5,296 nt of DNA from Alphaproteobacteria bacterium (GCA_020249025.1 JADCGM010000204.1:1-5296); one strand, 5' to 3'. Numbered from the stretch's first letter, positions 1 through 4,777 are shown. Numbers and translations are program-made. Notes: generated by a model from the letters alone, not told the origin.

Positions 1-322
1 CGTGGAGCCAGCGGCCGATGTTCTGATCGACCCAGGCGGGATCGTAGCGCAGCGCCGTGTTCTCGACCGCCTCGTCCCAGAAGGTGATGCTGGTCAGGTC
101 GTTGCGCATGCGCTTCAGCCGCAGGTCGAGCGCGTTGACCACCTGCGTGCGCTCGCGGTCGGCGGAATAGGCCCAGTAGCGGTTGGCGACGGAGGCGAGC
201 GAGGCGACGATGACGCCAGCGGCCAGCAGGATCAGCGCGATGACAGCGACGAGAACGCCGCGCAGCCGCACTGCCCGGATCGAGGCTGCGCCTTGCCTTT
301 CCATGCTCACAGTAACGGCCAT
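1..322 (-). CDS. CHASE4-type membrane sensor protein, N-terminal part (gene runs off left edge)
   Basis: Reading the minus strand from ATG at 322-320 gives 107 residues that stay open to the window edge. Residues 1-21 are short and basic (R9, R16, R19, R21). Residues 22-46 form one hydrophobic helix (GVLVAVIALILLAAG core). The following segment looks periplasmic: a helix rich in charged residues (53-76), then the pattern S-I-T-F-W-D-E-A-V (78-86) and D-P-A-W-V-D-Q-N-I-G (94-103). That W-D-[ED]-A-V ... D-P-x-W-x-[DE]-x-N-I-G signature is what I know from CHASE4 sensor domains, which usually sit in front of GGDEF and/or EAL domains controlling cyclic-di-GMP. The output domain is not visible, so enzymatic function is inference. 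Start choice is uncertain: no strong Shine-Dalgarno precedes 322, the frame stays open further upstream, and ATG at 304 (residue 7) is possible. It lies 101 nt downstream of the KGG gene on the same strand, so co-transcription is possible. Confidence 0.72.
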   Translation of the reverse strand, partial: MAVTVSMERQGAASIRAVRLRGVLVAVIALILLAAGVIVASLASVANRYWAYSADRERTQVVNALDLRLKRMRNDLTSITFWDEAVENTALRYDPAWVDQNIGRWLH

Positions 323-336
323 AACCGACGGAGCGT

Positions 337-370
337 CAACGAATCGTTGTCGCCCGGCGAATTTTCGTTG
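337..370. repeat. Short inverted repeat upstream of the CHASE4 gene
   Basis: CAACGAA at 337-343 and TTCGTTG at 364-370 are perfect 7-bp inverted copies, 20 nt apart. The left copy is also part of an 11-bp palindrome, AACGAATCGTT (338-348). The pair lies 15-48 bp upstream of the chosen start of the sensor gene, where a transcription-factor operator or a leader hairpin would be expected. No -35/-10 pair is convincing here, so the regulatory role is only inferred from symmetry and position. Confidence 0.3.
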
Positions 371-423
371 GCCCTTCGAAACTTGGAGCCCGGAGCCTCA
401 CGGTCTCTCGAGCTCTCCTGCGG

Positions 424-627
424 CTAGTCCTCGCCGAGGTTGCGACGACCCGAGGCCTGGCCGCCCTTGCGGCCGGCCTCGCGTGCCAGCTCGGGATTGG
501 CCGCGAACCCGCCGCCGCGGCTCATGCGGCCGCCTTTCGAGGAAATTTCGCGGTGCCGGTCGGCGTCCATCGCCCCGAAACCCCGCCGGGACTCGCCATC
601 GCCTTCACCACTTTGTCCGTACGCCAC
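424..627 (-). CDS. KGG-repeat stress-induced protein (Con-10/YciG-like)
   Basis: This is a 67-residue, very hydrophilic protein. It carries the signature of small KGG-repeat general stress proteins (Pfam KGG family; relatives are bacterial YciG and fungal Con-10): G-F-G-A-M-D at 17-21, then K-G-G at 31-33, a glycine run at 38-40, and E-L-A-R-E-A-G-R-K-G-G-Q-A at 46-58 with the second K-G-G at 54-56. There is no signal peptide or membrane segment, so it should be cytoplasmic. Its biochemical role is unknown; family members are commonly induced by stationary phase or osmotic stress. The start is GTG at 627-625, chosen because a full GGAGG (637-633) sits 5 nt upstream; the internal ATG at residue 20 would cut off the conserved G-F-G-A-M-D segment and has no such site. 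The stop is TAG. It lies 77 nt downstream of fabG, with a candidate EcfG promoter in that gap, so it can plausibly be transcribed independently of the fatty-acid genes. Confidence 0.88.
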   Translation of the reverse strand: MAYGQSGEGDGESRRGFGAMDADRHREISSKGGRMSRGGGFAANPELAREAGRKGGQASGRRNLGED

Positions 628-662
628 GCCAGCCTCCGCTTTACTCTGCGGTCTGGCCGTTC

Positions 663-687
663 AACCGCTGCGCAGGCGCGGGGTTCC
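663..687 (-). promoter_or_regulatory. Candidate EcfG (general stress sigma factor) promoter for the KGG gene
   Basis: On the minus strand GGAAC (687-683) is followed after 16 nt by GGTT (666-663). The published alphaproteobacterial EcfG consensus is GGAAC-N16/17-CGTT. The -35 element matches fully and the -10 element at three of four bases. Initiation would fall near 655-658, leaving a leader of about 30 nt that includes the GGAGG site of the KGG gene. Position, spacing and the stress-protein target agree with each other, but short motifs occur by chance in GC-rich DNA. Confidence 0.48.
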
Positions 688-704
688 CGGGCCGCGCGGG
701 CGCG

Positions 705-1445
705 TCAGATCATCGCCATGCCGCCGTTGACGTGCAGCGTCTGGCCGGTGACATAGGCTGCCTCGTCGGAGGCGAGATAGACGACCGCCGCCGCGATCTC
801 CTCGCCGGTGCCCATCCGCCCCGCCGGAATGCGCGCATTGAGCGCCTCCTTCTGTGCGTCGGGCAATACGTCGGTCATCGCAGAGGTGATGAAGCCGGGC
901 GCCACGCAGTTCACCGTGACGTTGCGGCTGGCGACTTCCTGCGCAAGCGCCTTCGACATGCCGATAAGGCCGGCCTTCGACGCGGCGTAATTGGCCTGCC
1001 CCGGGTTGCCGGTGACGCCGACGACCGAGGTAACCGAAATGATGCGGCCCCAGCGCTGCTTCATCATCGGGCGCAAGCTGGCGCGCGCGAGGCGGAACGC
1101 GGCTTCGAGATTGACGCGGATCACCGTCTCCCACTCCTCGTCCTTCATGCGCATGGCGAGGTTGTCGCGGGTGACGCCGGCGTTGTTGACGAGGATGTCG
1201 AGCCGGCCACCGAGCGCCTCGACCGCCGCGGGCACCAGCGCGTCGACCGCCGCCGCATCGGACAGATCGCAGGGGAGCGTCACGCAATCGCCGCCGATCT
1301 CCGCGGCGACCGCCGCCAGCTTGTCCGGATTTGTGCCCGACAGCGCGACCCGTGCCCCACGCCCGGCAAGCGCCTTCGCCACGGCCGAGCCGATGCCGCC
1401 CGAAGCGCCCGTCACCAGCGCGGTCTTGCCCGTCAGATCGAACAT
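705..1445 (-). CDS. fabG: 3-oxoacyl-[acyl-carrier-protein] reductase FabG
   Basis: This 246-residue cytoplasmic short-chain dehydrogenase/reductase catalyses the NADPH-dependent reduction of 3-ketoacyl-ACP to 3-hydroxyacyl-ACP, the first reductive step of each cycle of type II fatty-acid synthesis. The Rossmann cofactor motif T-G-A-S-G-G-I-G is at 12-19, the structural N-N-A-G motif at 87-90, and the catalytic set is Asn112, Ser140, Tyr153 (N-Y-A-A-S-K) and Lys157. The segment V-A-P-G-F-I near residues 184-190 and the C-terminal V-T-G-Q-T-L-H-V-N-G-G-M are typical of FabG rather than of general SDR enzymes. Length equals the usual 244-248. The frame continues upstream to 1520, but those codons run into the inverted repeat. 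ATG at 1445 is correct because AGGAG (1456-1452) lies 6 nt before it and the protein then begins in the family's usual way (M-F-D-L-T-G-K). It follows fabD on the same strand, the usual fab operon order. The usual next gene, acpP, is absent from this site. Confidence 0.97.
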   Translation of the reverse strand: MFDLTGKTALVTGASGGIGSAVAKALAGRGARVALSGTNPDKLAAVAAEIGGDCVTLPCDLSDAAAVDALVPAAVEALGGRLDILVNNAGVTRDNLAMRMKDEEWETVIRVNLEAAFRLARASLRPMMKQRWGRIISVTSVVGVTGNPGQANYAASKAGLIGMSKALAQEVASRNVTVNCVAPGFITSAMTDVLPDAQKEALNARIPAGRMGTGEEIAAAVVYLASDEAAYVTGQTLHVNGGMAMI

Positions 1446-1473
1446 GGTCTTCTCCTCGCCTGCATTCAGCTTC

Positions 1474-1578
1474 TGCGTGCTTCGACTTCGCTCAGCATGA
1501 GCGGGATCTGTGAGCTGCATGACGCTGTTTCGTGCAATCCCCTAATTCCGCTCATGCTGAGCGAAGTCGAAGCACGCA
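1474..1578. repeat. REP-like inverted-repeat doublet between fabD and fabG
   Basis: The arms 1474-1504 and 1548-1578 are perfect 31-bp inverted copies separated by 43 nt. Each arm contains its own small hairpin: in the left arm CGCTCA (1489-1494), loop GCA, TGAGCG (1498-1503). A long stem or two short ones can therefore form, as in REP/BIME doublets. The core CTTCGACTTCGCTCAGC resembles an interspersed repeat I remember as common in sphingomonad genomes (recollection, not a search). The element fills most of the 150-nt fabD-fabG gap, beginning 17 nt after the fabD stop and ending 28 nt before the fabG start, so the fabG ribosome site stays outside it. No T-run follows on the transcribed strand, so it is not a standard intrinsic terminator. 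It may instead affect mRNA stability or the fabD:fabG expression ratio. Confidence 0.9.
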
Positions 1579-1595
1579 CGACCTACCCGCAACCC

Positions 1596-2534
1596 CTACA
1601 ACGTCGCCGCGAACGCCTCGATGTCGGCCATCGTCACGAGGCTCGTCGGGGTCGCGTCGGGCTCGATGCGCTTGATCATCGGGCCCAGCACCTTGCCGCC
1701 GAACTCGACGAACCCGCTGACGCCGCCCGCCGCCATCGCCGCGACGCTCTCGCGCCAGCGCACCATGCCCGTCACCTGCTCGACGAGCAGTCGGCGGATG
1801 GTGTCGGGATCAGCGACGGGCGCGGCGGTCACATTGGCGACCAGCGGCACGAACGGCGCGCGGATCGTCGCACCGGCGAGCGCCTCGGCCATGGCATCGG
1901 CGGCCGGCTGCATGAGCTCGCAGTGGAATGGCGCGGACACCGGCAGCAGGATGCCGCGCTTGGCGCCGCGCGCCTTCGCCGCTTCGATGGCGCGCTCGAC
2001 GGCGGCGGTCGCGCCCGAGATCACCACCTGACCCGGCGCATTGTCGTTGGCGGCCGAGCAGACCTCACCCTGCGCACCCTCGGCGGCGGCGGCCTGCGCC
2101 GCCTCAAGATCGAGGCCGAGCAGCGCCGCCATCGCGCCCTCGCCGACCGGCACCGCCGCCTGCATCGCCTGTCCGCGCAGTCGCAGCAGCGTCGCCGTCT
2201 GCGCCAATTCGAGCGCGCCGGCGCCGCAGAGCGCGGTGTATTCGCCCAGCGAGTGGCCCGCGACCATCGCGGCGTGATCGGCCAGCCGCTTGCCGCCCTC
2301 GCGCTCGAGCACCCGCAGCGTCGCGATCGACACCGCCATGATCGCCGGCTGGGCGTTGGCGGTCAGTGTCAGCTCGTCTTCGGGGCCGCCGAACATCAGC
2401 TTCGACAGTTTCTGGCCGAGCGCCTCGTCGACCTCCTCGAACACCTCACGCGCGGCGGCCGACGCCTCGGCGAGGGCCTTGCCCATGCCGACCGACTGGC
2501 TGCCCTGACCCGGAAACACATAAGCGCGGCTCAT
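1596..2534 (-). CDS. fabD: Malonyl-CoA:ACP transacylase FabD
   Basis: This 312-residue cytoplasmic enzyme (E. coli FabD is 309) transfers malonyl from CoA to the phosphopantetheine of acyl carrier protein, supplying the extender unit for fatty-acid elongation. The family landmarks are all present: F-P-G-Q-G-S-Q at 7-13 (oxyanion hole Gln10), G-H-S-L-G-E at 93-98 with nucleophile Ser95, Arg120 which binds the malonyl carboxylate, S-A-P-F-H with catalytic His204, and Gln253. The C-terminal segment F-V-E-F-G-G-K-V-L-G-P-M is also typical. The frame is open upstream to 2711, but the ATG at 2534 is the family start (M-S-R-A-Y-V-F-P-G-Q-G), and GGAG lies 6 nt before it. That Shine-Dalgarno is the end of a run of ten G on this strand, which is unusual. 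It is the first gene of the minus-strand fab block, with fabG 150 nt downstream behind an inverted repeat. Confidence 0.97.
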   Translation of the reverse strand: MSRAYVFPGQGSQSVGMGKALAEASAAAREVFEEVDEALGQKLSKLMFGGPEDELTLTANAQPAIMAVSIATLRVLEREGGKRLADHAAMVAGHSLGEYTALCGAGALELAQTATLLRLRGQAMQAAVPVGEGAMAALLGLDLEAAQAAAAEGAQGEVCSAANDNAPGQVVISGATAAVERAIEAAKARGAKRGILLPVSAPFHCELMQPAADAMAEALAGATIRAPFVPLVANVTAAPVADPDTIRRLLVEQVTGMVRWRESVAAMAAGGVSGFVEFGGKVLGPMIKRIEPDATPTSLVTMADIEAFAATL

Positions 2535-2542
2535 CGAGCGCT

Positions 2543-2552
2543 CCCCCCCCCC
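2543..2552. repeat. Ten-base C homopolymer at the fabD ribosome site
   Basis: Ten consecutive C on the plus strand read as ten G on the fabD strand and run directly into the Shine-Dalgarno AG, 9 nt upstream of the ATG. Homopolymers of this length are prone to slipped-strand length change. Because the tract lies outside the coding frame it could alter translation or leader structure but not the reading frame. Confidence 0.85.
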
Positions 2553-2567
2553 GCAACTGGCGCAGGC

Positions 2568-2595
2568 GACTAGCCGCCCCCTTCCGCGGGCGCAA
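2568..2595 (-). promoter_or_regulatory. Candidate housekeeping promoter of fabD
   Basis: On the minus strand TTGCGC (2595-2590) and CTAGTC (2573-2568) are spaced by 16 nt. Alphaproteobacterial sigma-70-type promoters tolerate TTGNNN at -35 and weak, GC-containing -10 boxes, so the pair is acceptable but not strong. It would start transcription near 2560, giving a fabD leader of about 25 nt that includes the G-tract. Confidence 0.35.
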
Positions 2596-2621
2596 GCCGC
2601 AGGGTGGGGCGGGGCCCGCGC

Positions 2622-2640
2622 TGCGCATGAAAGATGCGCA
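2622..2640. repeat. Perfect 7-bp inverted repeat in the divergent region
   Basis: TGCGCAT (2622-2628) and ATGCGCA (2634-2640) flank the 5-nt spacer GAAAG. The symmetry fits either a dimeric repressor operator or an RNA hairpin. It lies just upstream of the candidate fabD promoter and about 200 bp upstream of the TPR gene, a location where a regulator could act on fabD. No regulator is identifiable from sequence alone. Confidence 0.45.
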
Positions 2641-2837
2641 TTGCACCCGTCGGCGGATTCGATAATGTCCCGCCGCTTGTGCGACGGGCAGGCGGCGCTC
2701 CCGCCGTTCATCCGGCAGCCAGACCCCTGACCGTAATGTGGGCGAACCCTCGCTCCTGACGATGGGGCTGTGCCGGGTGGCGAGGGGTGTCGCAGCCGGA
2801 CCGACCGCGGCAGGATTTTTGAGACGAGAGGGACGAC

Positions 2838-3962
2838 ATGAAACTGGTTACCCGCTTCGCCGTCGCGCTGGCCGTCGCCGCCGCGCCGCTGGCGATCGCC
2901 GCCCCCGCCTTCGCCCAGGCGCTTCCCGCGTCCGTCGGCAAGCCGCTCCAGGCCGCGCTGAAGGCCGCCGGTTCGGGCAACTCGGCCGCCGCCATCGCGC
3001 AGATCAACCAGGCCAAGGCCGCCGCGACCACGCCGCAGCAGAAGGCGCAGGTCGCCCGCGGCGCCGCCTATGTCTTCACCCGCGCTGGCCAGTACGCCCG
3101 CGCCGCGGCCGAACTCGAATCGGTCGGCGCGCCCGCGTCGCAGATCGCGTCGCTCTATTATCAGGCCGGCCAGTTCGGGAAGGCCGCCGCGCTGTGCCGC
3201 AAGGGCGGTGGCGGCGACTGCCCGACGATCATCGGCCAGTCGCTGATCCGGTCGGGCGACTTCAAGGGTGCGGCCGCCTATTACGAGCGCCTGTCGAGAG
3301 CGAACCCGGGCAACGCCCGCTACCTCGAGAACCTCGCCGCCGCCCAGTACAAGCTCGGCGAGAAGGAGGCCTATCTCGCCACGACGACGAAGCTCATCCG
3401 CATCGACTCGTCGCCGGCGCGCTGGGCCGCGCTGCTCGTCGACATGAAGAAGGCGAAGATGTCTCGCGAGGCGAAGCTCGCCCTCTTCCAGCTCATGCAG
3501 CAGACCGGCAACATCAAGCGCGCCGACGACTATCAGGAGTTCGTGAAGCTCGCGATCGTCGCCGGCCAGCCGGGCGTCGCCAAGCAGGCGCTCGACGCCG
3601 GCTCGAAGGCGGGCGCCTTCTCGGCGGGCGATGCGCAGATGTCGAGCCTTATCTCGGCGACCAACGCCCGCGCCGCCGAGGCCGCGGCGAACGCCTCGAA
3701 GCTGCCGGCGACGCCGGCGGGCCGCTTCCAGCTCGGCAACGCGCTGCTCGGCCAGGGCAACTATACCGGCGCGGCGCAGGCGTTCGACGCCGCCGCCAAG
3801 GGCGGCGCCAACGCCGACCAGGCGCTGGTGTTCAAGGGCATCGCCCAGGTGAAGGCGGGCCAGACCGCCGCCGCCCGCGCCACCTTCAACTCGGTGCCCG
3901 CGACCAGCGGCATGAAGGACATCGCCTCGCTGTGGGCGCTCTATGCGAGCAGCCGCGGTTAA
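2838..3962 (+). CDS. Exported TPR-like repeat protein of unknown function
   Basis: This 374-residue protein is not one I can name. Residues 1-26 are a clear Sec signal peptide: basic K2/R6, a hydrophobic core rich in A, L and V (7-21), and A-F-A before Q27 as the cleavage site. The mature protein is very rich in alanine and glutamine and reads as antiparallel helix pairs of TPR/Sel1-like type: 72-93 (R-A-G-Q-Y-A-R-A-A-A-E-L), 104-118 (Y-Y-Q-A-G-Q-F-G-K-A-A), 134-158 (R-S-G-D-F-K-G-A-A-A-Y-Y-E-R-L, then N-P-G-N), 161-180, 295-320 (G-Q-G-N-Y-T-G-A-A-Q-A-F) and 328-352. No membrane anchor or catalytic motif follows, so it is probably a soluble periplasmic scaffold or protein-binding factor. Only two cysteines are present, Cys120 and Cys128, which could form a disulfide after export. 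The start is fixed by the signal peptide and by GAGAGGG (2826-2832), 5 nt before the ATG. It is transcribed divergently from fabD and is followed by an intrinsic terminator, so it looks monocistronic. Confidence 0.9.
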   Translation: MKLVTRFAVALAVAAAPLAIAAPAFAQALPASVGKPLQAALKAAGSGNSAAAIAQINQAKAAATTPQQKAQVARGAAYVFTRAGQYARAAAELESVGAPASQIASLYYQAGQFGKAAALCRKGGGGDCPTIIGQSLIRSGDFKGAAAYYERLSRANPGNARYLENLAAAQYKLGEKEAYLATTTKLIRIDSSPARWAALLVDMKKAKMSREAKLALFQLMQQTGNIKRADDYQEFVKLAIVAGQPGVAKQALDAGSKAGAFSAGDAQMSSLISATNARAAEAAANASKLPATPAGRFQLGNALLGQGNYTGAAQAFDAAAKGGANADQALVFKGIAQVKAGQTAAARATFNSVPATSGMKDIASLWALYASSRG

Positions 3963-3965
3963 GGC

Positions 3966-3994
3966 TTGAACTGAACGCCACTCTGCGCCATAGG
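3966..3994 (+). promoter_or_regulatory. Possible promoter of the rpsF operon
   Basis: TTGAAC (3966-3971), a spacer of exactly 17 nt, and CATAGG (3989-3994) resemble a sigma-70-type promoter with a good -35 and a weak -10. It starts four bases after the TPR stop codon. Initiation near 4001 would place the terminator hairpin inside the rpsF leader, so either that hairpin acts as an attenuator or this promoter call is wrong. I see no better promoter between the terminator and rpsF. Confidence 0.38.
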
Positions 3995-4007
3995 GCGCGG
4001 CGGATCG

Positions 4008-4041
4008 CGGCGGCGGGTCTCCTGCCGCCGTTTTCCGTTTT
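4008..4041 (+). terminator. Intrinsic terminator after the TPR gene (possible rpsF attenuator)
   Basis: CGGCGGC (4008-4014) pairs perfectly with GCCGCCG (4024-4030). The stem extends inward by a G-T pair and two G-C pairs to a TCT loop, giving about 10 bp. The T-tract TTTT (4031-4034), then CCG and TTTT (4038-4041), follows directly. This is a textbook Rho-independent terminator 45 nt after the TPR stop codon. Confidence 0.75.
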
Positions 4042-4050
4042 CAGAAGCCA

Positions 4051-4089
4051 GCCGGAGGGGCGACGGATCGTCCGTCGTCAACGATCGGC
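4051..4089 (+). promoter_or_regulatory. Two-helix leader of rpsF, possible S6:S18 autoregulatory element
   Basis: An inner hairpin CGACGGA (4061-4067), loop TCG, TCCGTCG (4071-4077) is perfect over 7 bp. An outer helix can form from GCCG (4051-4054) and CGGC (4086-4089), leaving an asymmetric internal loop (GAGGGG on one side, TCAACGAT on the other). Many bacteria use an rpsF leader bound by the bS6:bS18 dimer, described as two helices around an asymmetric loop with a conserved CCG. The overall shape and position fit, but I cannot place the conserved CCG with certainty. It ends 18 nt before the rpsF start. Confidence 0.4.
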
Positions 4090-4107
4090 ACAGACAAGGT
4101 GAAACGC

Positions 4108-4533
4108 ATGCCGTTGTACGAGCATGTCTTCCTGGCGCGCCAGGATCTGGCCACGGGCCAGGTGGACGCCCTCTCCGAGGCGTTCGCGAAGGTGATCGAG
4201 GAAGGCCAGGGCAAGGTCTCGAAGACCGAATACTGGGGCCTCCGCAACCTCGCCTACCGGATCAAGAAGAACCGCAAGGCGCACTACGTCCTCCTCAACA
4301 TCGAGGCCCCGGCTCCGGCCGTCGCCGAGCTCGAGCGCCAGGTCGGCCTCAACGAGGACATCATCCGTTTCCAGACGATCCGCGTCGATGCGCTCGAGGG
4401 TGGCCCCTCGGCGATCATGCGCCGCAGCGAGCGCGACGAGCGCGGTCCGCGCGGTGATCGTGGCGGCCGCGGCGGCGATCGCGGCGGCTTCCGTGGCGAG
4501 CGCGCCCCGCGCGCCGCGCAGGGCGAGGAGTAA
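4108..4533 (+). CDS. rpsF: 30S ribosomal protein bS6
   Basis: bS6 is a 30S subunit protein that binds the central domain of 16S rRNA as a dimer with bS18. The N-terminus M-P-L-Y-E-H-V-F-L-A-R and the segment K-T-E-Y-W-G-L-R-N-L-A-Y-R-I-K-K-N-R-K-A-H-Y (39-60) are diagnostic, followed by the second strand pair N-E-D-I-I-R-F-Q-T-I-R-V (82-93). The globular domain ends near residue 100. Residues 105-141 form a charged Arg/Gly-rich tail with several R-G-G units, ending G-E-E. At 141 residues it is slightly longer than E. coli S6 (about 131-135). ATG at 4108 is chosen over the in-frame GTG at 4099 because that GTG lies inside the Shine-Dalgarno AAGGTGA (4096-4102), and S6 proteins begin with M-x-x-Y-E. 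It is the first gene of the rpsF-rpsR-rplI operon, and its last codons contain the rpsR ribosome site. Confidence 0.97.
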   Translation: MPLYEHVFLARQDLATGQVDALSEAFAKVIEEGQGKVSKTEYWGLRNLAYRIKKNRKAHYVLLNIEAPAPAVAELERQVGLNEDIIRFQTIRVDALEGGPSAIMRRSERDERGPRGDRGGRGGDRGGFRGERAPRAAQGEE

Positions 4534-4539
4534 GCGCAC

Positions 4540-4764
4540 ATGGCACGCCCGTTTTTCCGCCGTCGCAAGAGCTGCCCGTTCTCGGGCCCGAACGCGCCCG
4601 CGATCGACTACAAGGATGTCCGTCTGCTCCAGGGCTTCGTCTCGGAGCGCGGCAAGATCGTGCCGTCCCGCATCACCGCGGTGTCGGCCAAGAAGCAGCG
4701 TGAGCTGGCCCAGGCGATCAAGCGCGCCCGCCATCTCGGCCTGCTTCCGTACCTCGTGAAGTAA
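4540..4764 (+). CDS. rpsR: 30S ribosomal protein bS18
   Basis: This 74-residue protein (E. coli 75) is the bS6 partner on the 30S platform. Features seen are the basic N-terminus M-A-R-P-F-F-R-R-R-K-S-C-P-F, the I-D-Y-K-D-V segment (22-27), L-x-x-F-V-S-E-R-G-K-I-V-P-S-R-I-T (30-46), and the C-terminal rRNA-binding stretch K-K-Q-R-E-L-A-Q-A-I-K-R-A-R-H-L-G-L-L-P-Y (51-71). All are hallmark bS18 sequence. It starts 6 nt after the rpsF stop. Its Shine-Dalgarno GAGGAG (4525-4530) is formed by the last two Glu codons of rpsF, which suggests translational coupling and equal synthesis of the two dimer partners. Confidence 0.98.
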   Translation: MARPFFRRRKSCPFSGPNAPAIDYKDVRLLQGFVSERGKIVPSRITAVSAKKQRELAQAIKRARHLGLLPYLVK

Positions 4765-4777
4765 GGGAGCGCCGGAC

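Larger units (their letters stand above)
2535..2837. other. Divergent intergenic region between fabD and the TPR gene
   Basis: These 303 nt carry no protein I can support. From the fabD side they hold the poly-C tract, a candidate fabD promoter, a GC-rich stretch, and the 7-bp inverted repeat at 2622-2640. The remaining 2641-2837 is GC-rich leader for the TPR gene and ends with T5 at 2816-2820 and the purine-rich ribosome site GAGAGGG at 2826-2832. A GATAAT at 2661-2666 resembles a plus-strand -10 box, but the only TTG-type -35 (TTGCAC, 2641-2646) is just 14 nt away, so I do not call a promoter for the TPR gene. Confidence 0.6.

Noticed and set aside
676..697. GC-rich hairpin after fabG (GCGCGG and CCGCGC arms) as an intrinsic terminator
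   Set aside because: The stem is only 6 bp and no T-run follows on the transcribed strand. It also overlaps the -35 of the candidate stress promoter, so I do not call a terminator.
1446..1520. N-terminal extension of fabG to an upstream ATG
   Set aside because: The extra codons translate the inverted-repeat arm. The ATG at 1445 has a good AGGAG site and matches the family start.
1474..1578. The inverted repeat as a CRISPR unit or insertion sequence
   Set aside because: There are only two copies in inverted orientation, no transposase frame lies between them, and the 43-nt spacer is too short to be an element with its own gene.
183..2573. Very long plus-strand open frame (796 codons) opposite fabD, fabG and the KGG gene
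   Set aside because: It runs antisense to three genes with intact family motifs. Its product is an Arg/His/Gly-rich composition typical of GC-rich antisense frames, with no recognisable domain.
2641..2666. TTGCAC ... GATAAT as a plus-strand promoter of the TPR gene
   Set aside because: The spacer is only 14 nt, too short for a sigma-70-type promoter.
2535..2711. N-terminal extension of fabD to an upstream ATG
   Set aside because: The extra 59 codons include the G-tract and promoter-like DNA. FabD proteins begin at the M-x-x-x-Y-x-F-P-G-Q-G start, which has its own ribosome site.
2738..4102. Plus-strand 454-codon open frame overlapping the TPR gene
   Set aside because: It is a shifted frame of the TPR gene, made mostly of Arg, Gly and Ala, and it lacks a ribosome site and domain. 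The other frame has a signal peptide and repeats.
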